Source: Chloroflexota bacterium (lineage in GTDB: Bacteria; Chloroflexota; Dormibacteria; Dormibacterales; Dormibacteraceae). Taken from it: DNA of 12,524 bases. A program made the translations under genes and the position numbers. The notes under the pieces are model-generated. The model searched no databases, was not told the DNA's origin, and worked only from the letters and a program-made list of their open reading frames with translations. Shown here piece after piece: positions 1 to 7,205 of the stretch. Location: assembly GCA_005880525.1 (NCBI GenBank), contig VBFW01000136.1, forward strand, positions 1 through 12,524. Reading direction: 5' to 3'. Positions within the stretch are counted from its first letter, which is position 1. Each line of letters starts with the position of its first letter.

Positions 1-1508
1 GACCGGTTCTCGCCCATCCAGTACAGCGCGGGGTTGGCGAATCCGACCTCGCGTATGCCCTTGGCCTTCAGGTCCTGGTTGATCAGCGCGATCACGGCCG
101 CCCACAACGGGGTCGACGCAGACGTGCCCCCTGCTTGCGTGTCATGGCCCCCGAGGACGATGTGATAACCGGTGATCGGATCCGCGTCGGCGGCTATGTC
201 CGGCAGCTGTCTGTAGCCATGGCCGTTCGCGTTCTGGACCGACTGCTGGTAGTCGGGAAGCGAGTACACCTGGCTGCGGCCGCCGCCGGTGCCGCTTTCG
301 TCGATGGGGCTGCCCCACGCGAACTCCTGGAAGTAGGTGCCCTGCTTCGACTCGAACACGGTGGTGCCGCCGACCGCGGTCACATTCGGCAGCGTGGACG
401 GGAAGCTGGCGGCGGGGTATTCGGTCTGACCGCATTCGTAGGCGCCGTTGTCGCCGGTGGCGACGAAATGCGACATGCCTTGCGCCTGCGCCTGCACCTC
501 CAAGCTCTGCAGCTGGTCACGCAGCGCCGGGCTCGTGTCCGTCTCGCAGATGCCGAGGCTCTCGGAGATGATCGAGCCGAGGTGATCCGTCACGAGCTGG
601 CTGAACGCGCGGTTGTGGAACGCGAAGGTCGGTGCCGTCAGGTACACGACGAGCTTGGCGTTCGGCGCGATCTCGTGTGCGATCTCGAGGTCGAGCACGA
701 TCTCGCCGATCGGCGCTTCCGGCTTGCCCCATTTGGGGTCCTGCTTGACGGTCAGCACCTGGCTGAACGGCGGCAGCCCGAACTCGGCAGCGAACTTGGT
801 GAGGTCGGTGAGGTTGCTCTGCGGCAGCTGCTCGATCTCCGGGAAGACGATCGTCTGCCCGGTGCCGTCGAGGTTCTTCTTGCGCAGGGCGGTGATGTTG
901 TAGAAGTCCATGAGGTCAGTGGCCGTGAGGCCGCCGGGCTTCACGGCGTGCCCGCGCAGGCGGCGGTAGCTGTCCAGGCCCGCCACGTCGGACACCACCG
1001 CGGCCAGGGGGCCGCTGAGCCGGGGCGCGGCCAGCGCCGCATAGAAGGTGGAGCCGTCTGGCTGCCGGTAGCTATCGATCTCAACTCCCAGGAGCGCAGC
1101 GGCGCTCGGCGCCGGGCCGTCCACCGCGATGAGCTGGGACCCGGGCTCCCAGCTGGGCTCAAACCCGGACTCGCGTAGCTGAGCGATCGCCGCATTCACC
1201 TGCGCCAGGTCGGGACCGAACTCGGCGGCGTACTCGGCCGGCGACACCGTTCGCCCGGCCGCGAGCAGCGCATCGAGCCGCGCCTTCTGCCTGGTCTTAA
1301 GGGAGAAGTTCAGGTTGACCTGCGTCGTCGCGCCGGCCGGACCGAGGTCGCGGGCGACCCGAATGGCGTCAGCCAGGGAGGGCCGAGGCGCGCTGGGCTT
1401 GCCGTTCAGGACGGCGTGCTTGCCGGAGGACTGGGTGGTCGCCGGCTGGCTGCATGCGGGCGCGGCCAGCGCGAGAACGAGCAAGCCGGCAGCCAGACCT
1501 GACCTCAC
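1..1508 (-). CDS. S53 family (sedolisin/kumamolisin-like) serine-carboxyl peptidase, probable lipoprotein, C-terminus beyond window
   Basis: Reading the minus strand from the GTG at 1508 gives 502 residues with no stop before the window edge. Residues 1-19 look like a lipoprotein signal: short basic start, hydrophobic run and Cys19 after APA. Residues about 40-190 match a pro-kumamolisin activation domain. The catalytic domain follows, with Glu269 and Asp273 (GEIVLDLEIAHEIAPNA), Asp353 (ATGDNGA) and nucleophile Ser463 (GGTSASTP), which is the Glu-Asp-Asp-Ser set of S53 peptidases. The C-terminal calcium site of the family would lie beyond base 1. The family consists of secreted, usually acid-active endopeptidases that mature by removing the propeptide. 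The start overlaps the stop of the GNAT gene by 4 nt (GTGA), so translation is probably coupled. The family call is firm. Surface anchoring is inferred, since Pro at -2 of the lipobox is not ideal. Confidence 0.93.
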   Translation of the reverse strand, partial: MRSGLAAGLLVLALAAPACSQPATTQSSGKHAVLNGKPSAPRPSLADAIRVARDLGPAGATTQVNLNFSLKTRQKARLDALLAAGRTVSPAEYAAEFGPDLAQVNAAIAQLRESGFEPSWEPGSQLIAVDGPAPSAAALLGVEIDSYRQPDGSTFYAALAAPRLSGPLAAVVSDVAGLDSYRRLRGHAVKPGGLTATDLMDFYNITALRKKNLDGTGQTIVFPEIEQLPQSNLTDLTKFAAEFGLPPFSQVLTVKQDPKWGKPEAPIGEIVLDLEIAHEIAPNAKLVVYLTAPTFAFHNRAFSQLVTDHLGSIISESLGICETDTSPALRDQLQSLEVQAQAQGMSHFVATGDNGAYECGQTEYPAASFPSTLPNVTAVGGTTVFESKQGTYFQEFAWGSPIDESGTGGGRSQVYSLPDYQQSVQNANGHGYRQLPDIAADADPITGYHIVLGGHDTQAGGTSASTPLWAAVIALINQDLKAKGIREVGFANPALYWMGENR

Positions 1509-2395
1509 GGGAACGTAGCTTCCCAGACAGTGGTGTCGAATGTCACCTCGAAACCAAGATCGGAGTACAGGTCGGGGGCCCGGTGCTCGTTCTTGCCGTC
1601 CACGTAGAGCGAGGCGGTGGCGGCGCCGGCCGCCTTGAGCCGGGCCAGCGACTCCGTCACCAGCCACCTGGCCAGCCCGCGCCGGCGGTGGGCGGGCAGC
1701 GTCCCCACCGAGCCGACGAGGCCGACGGGCTGCGGGCGAAGGTCAACCTCGTACTTCTCGATCTCGCAGAGAGTGATGGCGGCCGGCTTGCCGGCGCTGT
1801 CGGCGGCCATCAGCTCGAGTTCGGGCCACCGACCCAGCCGGAGCTCCTCGACCGCTCGGTCCGTGTGACGCCAGTGATCCGCGAACGAGCCGTTGAATGT
1901 ATCCACCCATGCGGCCGGTGGAACGCTTGCGGATTCGAGCAGGCGGTAGCCGTCGACCGGCACCACGGACGGCAGCGGACCGTCGAAGCTGCGGTCCATC
2001 CGCCACCACGGCCGCACAGGCGTCAGCCCGGTGTCGCCGAGCCACTCTGCGGTTCCGCGAACTCGCCAGACCTGGACGACCTGTGCCCCGGCCGCGCGCG
2101 ACAGTCCCACTCCCCAAGCGATGAGAGTCCGCAGGAGCTCGTCGTCATCGTCGACCGCCACCGCCGCTTCGACCCGAGCGACGGTCGTGTCCTCCGTGTG
2201 GCGCCTCAGCACCAGCGCTACGCCGCGCATGCCTGTTGCGTCTTCCTCGACGCGCGAGCATGCCTCCCAGTCGAAGCCCGACAGGATGCGCTGCATGAAT
2301 CGCCCGTGGGGCGCCGAGTCGCGCCGCCCCGCCAGCACCTCGCGCTCCCACAAGCGCACCACCGCGGGCAGGTCCTCGACGTGACCTGGCCTCAT
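1505..2395 (-). CDS. Tandem GNAT-domain N-acetyltransferase
   Basis: The product is 296 residues. The C-terminal half (about 150-296) is a clear GNAT domain: motif A is VGSVGTLPAHRRRGLARWLV at 227-246 with the acetyl-CoA pyrophosphate loop RRRGLA, and the end is LYSDLGFE. The N-terminal half (about 1-135) starts like another GNAT fold (a LPAVVRLWERE-type first helix) but lacks a good motif A, so it is probably degenerate. This two-domain layout recalls mycothiol synthase MshD, but I see nothing that supports that specific role. GNAT enzymes move an acetyl group from acetyl-CoA to an amine; the substrate here is unknown. The ATG overlaps the stop of the upstream metal-exporter gene by 4 nt (ATGA), and the TGA overlaps the GTG of the S53 gene by 4 nt. 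No Shine-Dalgarno is visible, which fits translational coupling. Confidence 0.85.
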   Translation of the reverse strand: MRPGHVEDLPAVVRLWEREVLAGRRDSAPHGRFMQRILSGFDWEACSRVEEDATGMRGVALVLRRHTEDTTVARVEAAVAVDDDDELLRTLIAWGVGLSRAAGAQVVQVWRVRGTAEWLGDTGLTPVRPWWRMDRSFDGPLPSVVPVDGYRLLESASVPPAAWVDTFNGSFADHWRHTDRAVEELRLGRWPELELMAADSAGKPAAITLCEIEKYEVDLRPQPVGLVGSVGTLPAHRRRGLARWLVTESLARLKAAGAATASLYVDGKNEHRAPDLYSDLGFEVTFDTTVWEATFP

Positions 2396-3765
2396 GTGGT
2401 GGCCCGGGCCACCACCTCGCGCACCTCGGGCACCGCCTCTCGGATCCGGGCCTCGAGGTCGGTCTCCACCTGGTGCGCATGCTCGAGCGAGACGTCGCCG
2501 GCCAGCGCTGCGACCACGTGCGCGTATATATGCCCGTCGCGGTCGCTCAGCTCGACGTCAACTCCCTTGCGAACCTCGGGGTGCGACTCCACCACCTCCT
2601 TGATACGAGCAGTGAGCTGGGCGCGTCGCTCGGTGACGTCATGGCCGGCGACAACCGTCGGCTCAAGCGGCTCGAGGTGGATGTCGATGCGAGACGCGTC
2701 GGGGAGCTCCTCGCGAAGCTTGCGTTCGAACTGCGCGCTGGCTTCAGCCGCGTTCGCAAGGCTCATGTCGCCGCGCAGCTTGGCGTGCATGCTCAAGTGC
2801 AGCGAGCCGTCGCTCTCGCGCTCGACGGTGACGTTGTGCAGGTCGCGGATGCCGCCGTCGCGCGCCGCGGTGGCGTGGATGCGCTCGACCAGGTCGCTCG
2901 ATCGCGCCTGGCCCTCGACGAGCACGGTGAGCTCGAGCTTGGGAAGGACCTCGCGCGCGATCTTCTTGATCTCGTCGATCATCGCGCCTGCCGCCTCGAC
3001 CGAGAGCATCCGGCGCGTAGCGATGCTTGCATCGCCCAGCAGGTTCGGGCCGCTGCGACGTACGCGCACGGAGCGCACCTCGCGCACGCCGTTGACGCGC
3101 AGGATCGCCTCGCGCAGCTTCGCTTCTGCTCCGGCGGGCGCCCGGTCGATGAGGATGTCGCCGGAGCGCCAGATCAGCATCACGGCGGCGCGCGCGATGA
3201 TCACCGCCACCAGCAGCGCGGCGGCAGAGTCAGCCCACGAGAGGCCTGCGCGCACGCCGGCGAGCCCGGCCAGCACGCCGACGGTGGAGATCACGTCCGA
3301 AAGCCGGTTCGTCGCGTCGGCCTGCAGGGCTTCGCTGTCCGCGAGCCTGCCCACGCGCCGGAGCACGCCGGCGCGTCCTGCCTCGACCAGCAGCGTCGCG
3401 ACCAGGAGCGCGAACGCGTACCACGCGGGGTCGACGACGGCGCCCTCGCCGGTCAGCCGCCTCAGCGCCTCGAACGCGATTCCCACGGCGGTGATCACCA
3501 GCAGCACGCCCTCGGCGAACGCGGCCAGATTCTCCGCGCGCCCATGCCCGTAGGGGTGCTCGGTGTCGGCAGGCTTGCGCGCAGTGCGCACCGCGACCAG
3601 TGCGAACCCGCTCGCGACCACGTCGACCAGCGAGTGGACGGAGTCGCTGACGATGCCGAGGCTGCCTGTCAGCAGGCCGACGACGAGCTTCGCGACGAAG
3701 ATGACGACGCCGATCGCCACAGAGACGGCCGCAACCATCACCGGCCGGCGGCCGAGGGATTCCAT
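2392..3765 (-). CDS. Cation diffusion facilitator (FieF-like) with three tandem C-terminal dimerisation domains
   Basis: The 457-residue product is much longer than the usual ~300 of FieF. Residues 1-208 are the membrane domain, with about six hydrophobic segments and the family pattern SDSVHSLVD then EHPYGHGRAENLAA. The TM2 metal site is H44xxxD48. The TM5 site is N153xxxD157, where Asn takes the place of the usual His or Asp. Three ferredoxin-like cytoplasmic units follow: about 211-286, 292-368 and 380-455. The second and third resemble each other (LHLSMHAKLRGDMSL and IYAHVVAALAGDVSL) and keep His residues (310, 323, 327, 363; 395, 412, 416, 429, 431); the first has none. CDFs export Zn, Fe, Mn, Co or Ni against protons; the metal here cannot be told. 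The ATG lies 4 nt after the channel stop, with no clear ribosome site. Confidence 0.92.
   Translation of the reverse strand: MESLGRRPVMVAAVSVAIGVVIFVAKLVVGLLTGSLGIVSDSVHSLVDVVASGFALVAVRTARKPADTEHPYGHGRAENLAAFAEGVLLVITAVGIAFEALRRLTGEGAVVDPAWYAFALLVATLLVEAGRAGVLRRVGRLADSEALQADATNRLSDVISTVGVLAGLAGVRAGLSWADSAAALLVAVIIARAAVMLIWRSGDILIDRAPAGAEAKLREAILRVNGVREVRSVRVRRSGPNLLGDASIATRRMLSVEAAGAMIDEIKKIAREVLPKLELTVLVEGQARSSDLVERIHATAARDGGIRDLHNVTVERESDGSLHLSMHAKLRGDMSLANAAEASAQFERKLREELPDASRIDIHLEPLEPTVVAGHDVTERRAQLTARIKEVVESHPEVRKGVDVELSDRDGHIYAHVVAALAGDVSLEHAHQVETDLEARIREAVPEVREVVARATT
2396..2415. promoter_or_regulatory. 20-bp perfect palindrome abutting the GNAT start codon
   Basis: Bases 2396-2415 form a perfect palindrome (GTGGTGGCCCGGGCCACCAC) that ends right before the GNAT ATG at 2395, inside the last codons of the exporter gene. 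In minus-strand mRNA it could form an 8-bp GC stem with a four-base loop at the ribosome-entry position. That would favour initiation by ribosomes arriving from the upstream gene. The function is inferred; it also encodes Val-Val-Ala-Arg-Ala-Thr-Thr, so codon content alone could have produced it. Confidence 0.35.
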
Positions 3766-3769
3766 GGCG

Positions 3770-4777
3770 CTAGTTGAGCATCGAAGCCGTGGTCAGCAGC
3801 TGCTGCTCGGAGCCGAGCGCGATGATCAGGTCGCCTTCCGCCAGGCGCAGATCCGCGCTCGGGTTGACGTGCAGAGTGCCGTCGCGGCGGCGCACCGCGA
3901 GCAGCTTCGCGCCCTGGGCGTCGAGCAGGCCGGAGTCGGCAAGCGTCTTGCCGATCGCCTTGGTCTCGGGCTGGATCAGCACCTCTTCGAGTCCGATGTC
4001 CGACTCGCCGTGGTGCAGCGTGTCGAGCACGTCGACCATCGCGGGATGCACGGCAAGCTCCGCCATCAGGTGTCCGGCCATTCGATAGGGGGAGATGACG
4101 CGGTCGGCGCCCGCGAGCTCGAGGCGCCTTATCGACTCCGGGTATCCGGCGCGGGCGATGATGTACAGCTTCGGGTTCAGCGCCCGAGCGGCGAGCACGA
4201 CGTACACCGCGCGCTCGTCGCTGTCCACCGCCGAGATGAGGCCCCGCGCGCGATCTATCCCCGCGCGGTGCAGGATGTCCTCGCTCGCGGCGTCGCCTTC
4301 GATATAGAGCCGGTCCTCCTTTTGGAGGCGGCCGAGCGCTTCCTCGGTGCGGTCGATGATCACGTACTTCACCTTGTGGTCGTCGAACTCGACGACGACC
4401 TCGGTGCCGATACGTCCGTAGCCGCACACGATGAAGTGGTCGCGGAGCTCCTGAAGCGTGTGCTCCATCTGCCTCTGTCTCCTGAACATGCCGAATGCGT
4501 TTTCGGCGAGCGTCTCGGCGAAGACGCCGAAACCGAACAGCATCGTACCTACCCCGACCACTATCAGCACCGCGCTGAAGGCGCGGCCCGCGACCGACTG
4601 CGGATGGACCTCGCCGTAGCCGACCGTGCTGATGGTGATGATCGTCATGAAGAAGGCGTCGAACAGGTTCCAGCGCTCGATAAGCGTGTAGCCGGTGACG
4701 CCGAACGCGATCACGATCGCGAGCAGCACCGCTGGCAGGCGAAACCGCAGCAGCGGGTTCTGCACGCGGCCCCGCAT
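3770..4777 (-). CDS. Two-TM potassium channel with RCK (TrkA-N/TrkA-C) regulatory domains
   Basis: The product is 335 residues. TM1 is at about 12-33, then a pore helix and the potassium selectivity filter TVGYG (51-55), then TM2 at about 62-88. A RCK_N Rossmann domain follows, with the dinucleotide motif GYGRIG at 119-124, an acidic end to the next strand (VIID), and GDAASEDIL. A TrkA-C domain (about 255-335) ends in EGDLIIALGSEQQL. This is the MthK/GsuK-like layout: a tetrameric K+ channel of the inner membrane gated by a cytoplasmic ligand or ion ring. The ligand is not deducible. The ATG at 4777 shares one base with the TGA of the upstream hydratase gene, and an AAGG lies 10 nt before it. 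The metal exporter starts 4 nt after its stop, so the two ion-transport genes are co-transcribed. Confidence 0.95.
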   Translation of the reverse strand: MRGRVQNPLLRFRLPAVLLAIVIAFGVTGYTLIERWNLFDAFFMTIITISTVGYGEVHPQSVAGRAFSAVLIVVGVGTMLFGFGVFAETLAENAFGMFRRQRQMEHTLQELRDHFIVCGYGRIGTEVVVEFDDHKVKYVIIDRTEEALGRLQKEDRLYIEGDAASEDILHRAGIDRARGLISAVDSDERAVYVVLAARALNPKLYIIARAGYPESIRRLELAGADRVISPYRMAGHLMAELAVHPAMVDVLDTLHHGESDIGLEEVLIQPETKAIGKTLADSGLLDAQGAKLLAVRRRDGTLHVNPSADLRLAEGDLIIALGSEQQLLTTASMLN

Positions 4778-5640
4778 CAGGGCCCGGCCTTGCTGCTGCG
4801 GCGGCGCTTCTCCATCTTCTCGACGGCGCGCCAGTGCGCGGGCGCGGCCCAGGTCCGGGCGAATTCAGCGATGGCCTTTTCCGCCAGCTCGGGGTTGCGC
4901 TGCGGCCGCACCGAGTCGACGGATCGCTTGATGCCGGCCACAGCCGCGGGAGGCGCGGCCGCGATGCCTTCCGCCAGCTCCTGTATGCGTGCGTCGAAGC
5001 GATCGCTGGGCACCACCTCCTCGACCAGGCCGGCGCGCATGGCTTCCTCCGCCGTGAGGGCCTTGCCGGTGAGCGTGATGTGCAGCGCGCGGGCGCGCCC
5101 GACCAGGGCTGCCAGGCGTTCGGGCGCGCCCCAAGCCGGGATGAGGCCGAGGTTCACCTGCGGAAAGCCGATTCGCGCATGGGCCGCTGCGATGCGGAAG
5201 TCGCACGCGAGCGCGAGCTCCGCCCCTCCGCCGAGTGCGTCGCCGTTGAGGGCGGCGACGACGGGCATGCGCAGGATGTTCAGGCGGTCGAGCGTGGTGC
5301 GCATCGTTCGCGCCATCTGCGCGGCCTGCTCGGCCGAGCGCATGTGCTCGAGCTCCTTCAGGTCGCCGCCTGCGCAGAACGCCTTGTCGCCTGCGCCGCG
5401 AATGACCAGCACGCGCGCCCGCTTCGATTCCGCCTCGTCGAGCGCCAGCCCGAGCGCCCGCATGGCGGCAAGGTTCAGCGCGTTGCGGGCCTGGGGCCGA
5501 TCGATGGCGACCGTGGCCACGTCGCCCTGGATTCGGAGGGTTAGGCCCTCCACCGCCCGCGTCGCAGGGGCGGCCGGACTTGTTCCGGCCGCGACTTTGT
5601 TTCTCTTGCCAGCCAATCGTGGCCGGGCGTCATCTTTCAA
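4777..5640 (-). CDS. Enoyl-CoA hydratase/isomerase (crotonase) family protein with an altered active site
   Basis: The product is 287 residues, with the crotonase core starting near residue 30. The oxyanion-hole segments are AFCAGGDLKEL (88-98) and NGDALGGGAELALACDFRIA (132-151). Glu141 matches the first catalytic Glu (Glu144 of rat hydratase). The second (Glu164) aligns to Gln161 in GFPQVNLGLIP, so a canonical hydratase mechanism is doubtful; isomerase, decarboxylase, lyase or hydrolase activity is possible. Substrates of the family are acyl-CoA thioesters. The ATG at 5640 has an AAGG 10 nt upstream. The first 29 residues are basic and Ala-rich and outside the fold, so GTG at 5553 is an alternative start. 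It is the first gene of the five-gene minus-strand run, 128 nt after the fumarase. Confidence 0.9.
   Translation of the reverse strand: MKDDARPRLAGKRNKVAAGTSPAAPATRAVEGLTLRIQGDVATVAIDRPQARNALNLAAMRALGLALDEAESKRARVLVIRGAGDKAFCAGGDLKELEHMRSAEQAAQMARTMRTTLDRLNILRMPVVAALNGDALGGGAELALACDFRIAAAHARIGFPQVNLGLIPAWGAPERLAALVGRARALHITLTGKALTAEEAMRAGLVEEVVPSDRFDARIQELAEGIAAAPPAAVAGIKRSVDSVRPQRNPELAEKAIAEFARTWAAPAHWRAVEKMEKRRRSSKAGP
5570..5592 (-). other. Perfect 9-bp hairpin in the 5' end of the hydratase gene
   Basis: GCGGCCGGA (5570-5578) and TCCGGCCGC (5584-5592) pair perfectly around a five-base loop. It lies about 50 nt into the reading frame, in the stretch encoding the non-conserved N-terminal extension. 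If translation starts at the GTG at 5553, it would be leader RNA. The inner arms match hairpin 2 of the repeated elements at 7292 and 8319, but the flanks do not. Confidence 0.4.
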
Positions 5641-5653
5641 GAAGGCTCTACCT

Positions 5654-5716
5654 TGAGGGAAAAAGAGCGCCAGCCCTTCTGACGCGGCTAATTCTGCGAA
5701 TGGCGCTGAGGGCTGG
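5654..5716 (-). terminator. Mutually exclusive hairpins with a T-run before the hydratase gene (possible attenuator)
   Basis: In minus-strand RNA two stems compete. CCAGCCCT (5716-5709) pairs with AGGGCTGG (5677-5670). AGCGCC (5707-5702) pairs with GGCGCT (5671-5666). They share bases 5670-5671. The second stem is followed directly by CTTTTT (5665-5660), like an intrinsic terminator, although its loop is 30 nt. The T-run ends about 20 nt before the hydratase ATG. Termination or attenuation is inferred from the layout only. Confidence 0.4.
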
Positions 5717-5735
5717 GTCGCGGCGCAGCCGCGCG

Positions 5736-5764
5736 ATGAGGGAAAACCGTAGGTTGTCCCTCAT
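5736..5764 (-). terminator. Hairpin just after the fumarase stop codon
   Basis: ATGAGGGA (5736-5743) and TCCCTCAT (5757-5764) are perfect inverted repeats. After one mismatch the stem continues for four more pairs, leaving a three-base loop. It begins four bases after the fumarase stop (5769-5771). No T-run follows on the minus strand. A second small hairpin, CGCGGC/GCCGCG, sits at 5719-5733. It probably acts as a 3'-end or processing structure for the fumarase message. Confidence 0.5.
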
Positions 5765-5768
5765 ATTT

Positions 5769-7160
5769 CTATCCGCCGCCGGGTCCCTCGAGGCCGGGCT
5801 TGGTCATCTTGCCGAGGTCGAGCACCTTGGTCAGCGTCGATTCCGACACGCCGCGGCCACGCGCCAGCTGGCGGATCGAGCGCCCGGTGCGGATCGATTC
5901 CTTGGCGATCTTCGCCGCCTCGTCGTAGCCGATGACCGGGTTGAGCGCGGTGGCCAGCATCGGGCTGCGCTCGACCAGCTCAGGCCCGCGGTCGGTCGCC
6001 TGCAGGCCCGTGACGCATCGCTCGGAGAAGTTGCGCACCGACGCAGCGAGCAGCGTGATCGACTCGAGGGTCGCGACGCCTGCCACGGGCATCATCACGT
6101 TCAGCTCAAACAGGCTGCCGGATTGACCGCTCACAAGCACTGTGAGGTCGTTGCCGTAGACGCGAGCGATGACCATGAGCATCGACTCGATGATCACCGG
6201 GTTCACCTTGCCGGGCATGATGCTCGAGCCGGGCTGCGTCTCGGGCAGCCGCAGCTCGCCCAGGCCCGCGATGGGACCCGTGCCCATCAGCCGGATGTCG
6301 GAGCCGATCTTCCAGAGGCTGGTGGCAATGGTGCGGAGCGCGCCGTGCGCTGCAACGACGGCGTCCAGCGTGGCCTGCGCGTGAAAGTGATTCGGCGTCT
6401 CCTTGACCGGAAGCCCTGTTGCTTTCGCGAGGCGCGCGGCCGCGGAGCGCGCGTACTGAGGATGCGAGTTGAGGCCGGTGCCGACGGCAGTGCCGCCCAG
6501 GGGGATGCGCGACAGCTCGTCGATGGCGCCGCGCGCCCGGCGGATCGATTCCTCCATCTGCCCGGCGTAGCCCTTGAACTCCTGGCCCAGCCGGATCGGC
6601 GTCGCGTCCTGGAGGTGCGTGCGGCCGGTCTTGACGATGGGCCAGAACTCGCGGCTCTTGGCCTCGAGTGCTTTGCGCAGCTGGTCGAGCGCGGGGATGA
6701 GCTCCTCGTCGATGGCCATCGCGGCCGACAGCTGGATCGCGCTCGGGATCACGTCGTTCGACGACTGACCGAGGTTCACGTGATCGTTGGGGTGGATGAC
6801 CCTCGAGCCGCGCTCGCGGCCGAGGATCTCGGTCGCGCGGTTGGCGATGACCTCGTTGGCGTTGGTGTTGGTCGATGTGCCTGAGCCGGTCTGATAGATG
6901 TCGATCGGGAACTGCGCATCGAGCTTTCCGTCGATCACCTCCTGCGCTGCGGCGGTGATCGCGCGCGCGCGCCGGCGGGCCAGCAGGCCGAGCTCGCGGT
7001 TGGTCTGCGCGGCGGCCTTCTTGATGATGCCGAGGGCGCGGATGAACCGCCGCGGGAACGGCTGGCCTGAGATTGGGAAGTTGAGCACCGCCCGCTGCGT
7101 CGACGCGCCGTAGTACGCGTCGGCGGGCACCTCCATCTCACCCATCGAGTCCTTCTCCAT
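5769..7160 (-). CDS. fumC: Class II fumarate hydratase
   Basis: From the ATG at 7160 the product is 463 residues, the usual size of FumC, and begins MEKDSMGEMEVPADAYYGAST as expected for the family. Signatures (numbering from this start) are GSGTSTNTNANE (92-103), HPNDHVNLGQSSND (123-136), GRTHLQDA with the active-site His (179-186) and the superfamily loop GSSIMPGKVNP (311-321). The enzyme is a soluble, oxygen-stable homotetramer converting fumarate to L-malate in the citric acid cycle. The frame is open up to an ATG at 7208, but the AGGA at 7167-7170, six bases before 7160, and family length favour the shorter form. It is divergent from the ppx-like gene. Aspartase is the nearest alternative; overall sequence and lack of any ammonia-lyase context favour fumarase. 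Confidence 0.95.
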   Translation of the reverse strand: MEKDSMGEMEVPADAYYGASTQRAVLNFPISGQPFPRRFIRALGIIKKAAAQTNRELGLLARRRARAITAAAQEVIDGKLDAQFPIDIYQTGSGTSTNTNANEVIANRATEILGRERGSRVIHPNDHVNLGQSSNDVIPSAIQLSAAMAIDEELIPALDQLRKALEAKSREFWPIVKTGRTHLQDATPIRLGQEFKGYAGQMEESIRRARGAIDELSRIPLGGTAVGTGLNSHPQYARSAAARLAKATGLPVKETPNHFHAQATLDAVVAAHGALRTIATSLWKIGSDIRLMGTGPIAGLGELRLPETQPGSSIMPGKVNPVIIESMLMVIARVYGNDLTVLVSGQSGSLFELNVMMPVAGVATLESITLLAASVRNFSERCVTGLQATDRGPELVERSPMLATALNPVIGYDEAAKIAKESIRTGRSIRQLARGRGVSESTLTKVLDLGKMTKPGLEGPGGG

Positions 7161-7205
7161 TCGGGTTCCTTTCCGGGCCGTCATGCGAACGAATTGTGTC
7201 AGAGG

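Noticed and set aside
135..1178. Long plus-strand open frame opposite the S53 peptidase
   Set aside because: The minus strand encodes a full set of S53 catalytic motifs; this Arg/Ala-rich frame is a by-product of high GC.
1454..3777. Plus-strand open frames 1454-3553 and 2473-3777 opposite GNAT and CDF genes
   Set aside because: No recognisable domains and biased Arg/His/Ala/Asp composition; the minus-strand GNAT and CDF genes explain the region.
3563..6884. Plus-strand open frames 3563-5656 and 5580-6884
   Set aside because: Antisense to the K+ channel, hydratase and fumarase, all with clear family motifs.
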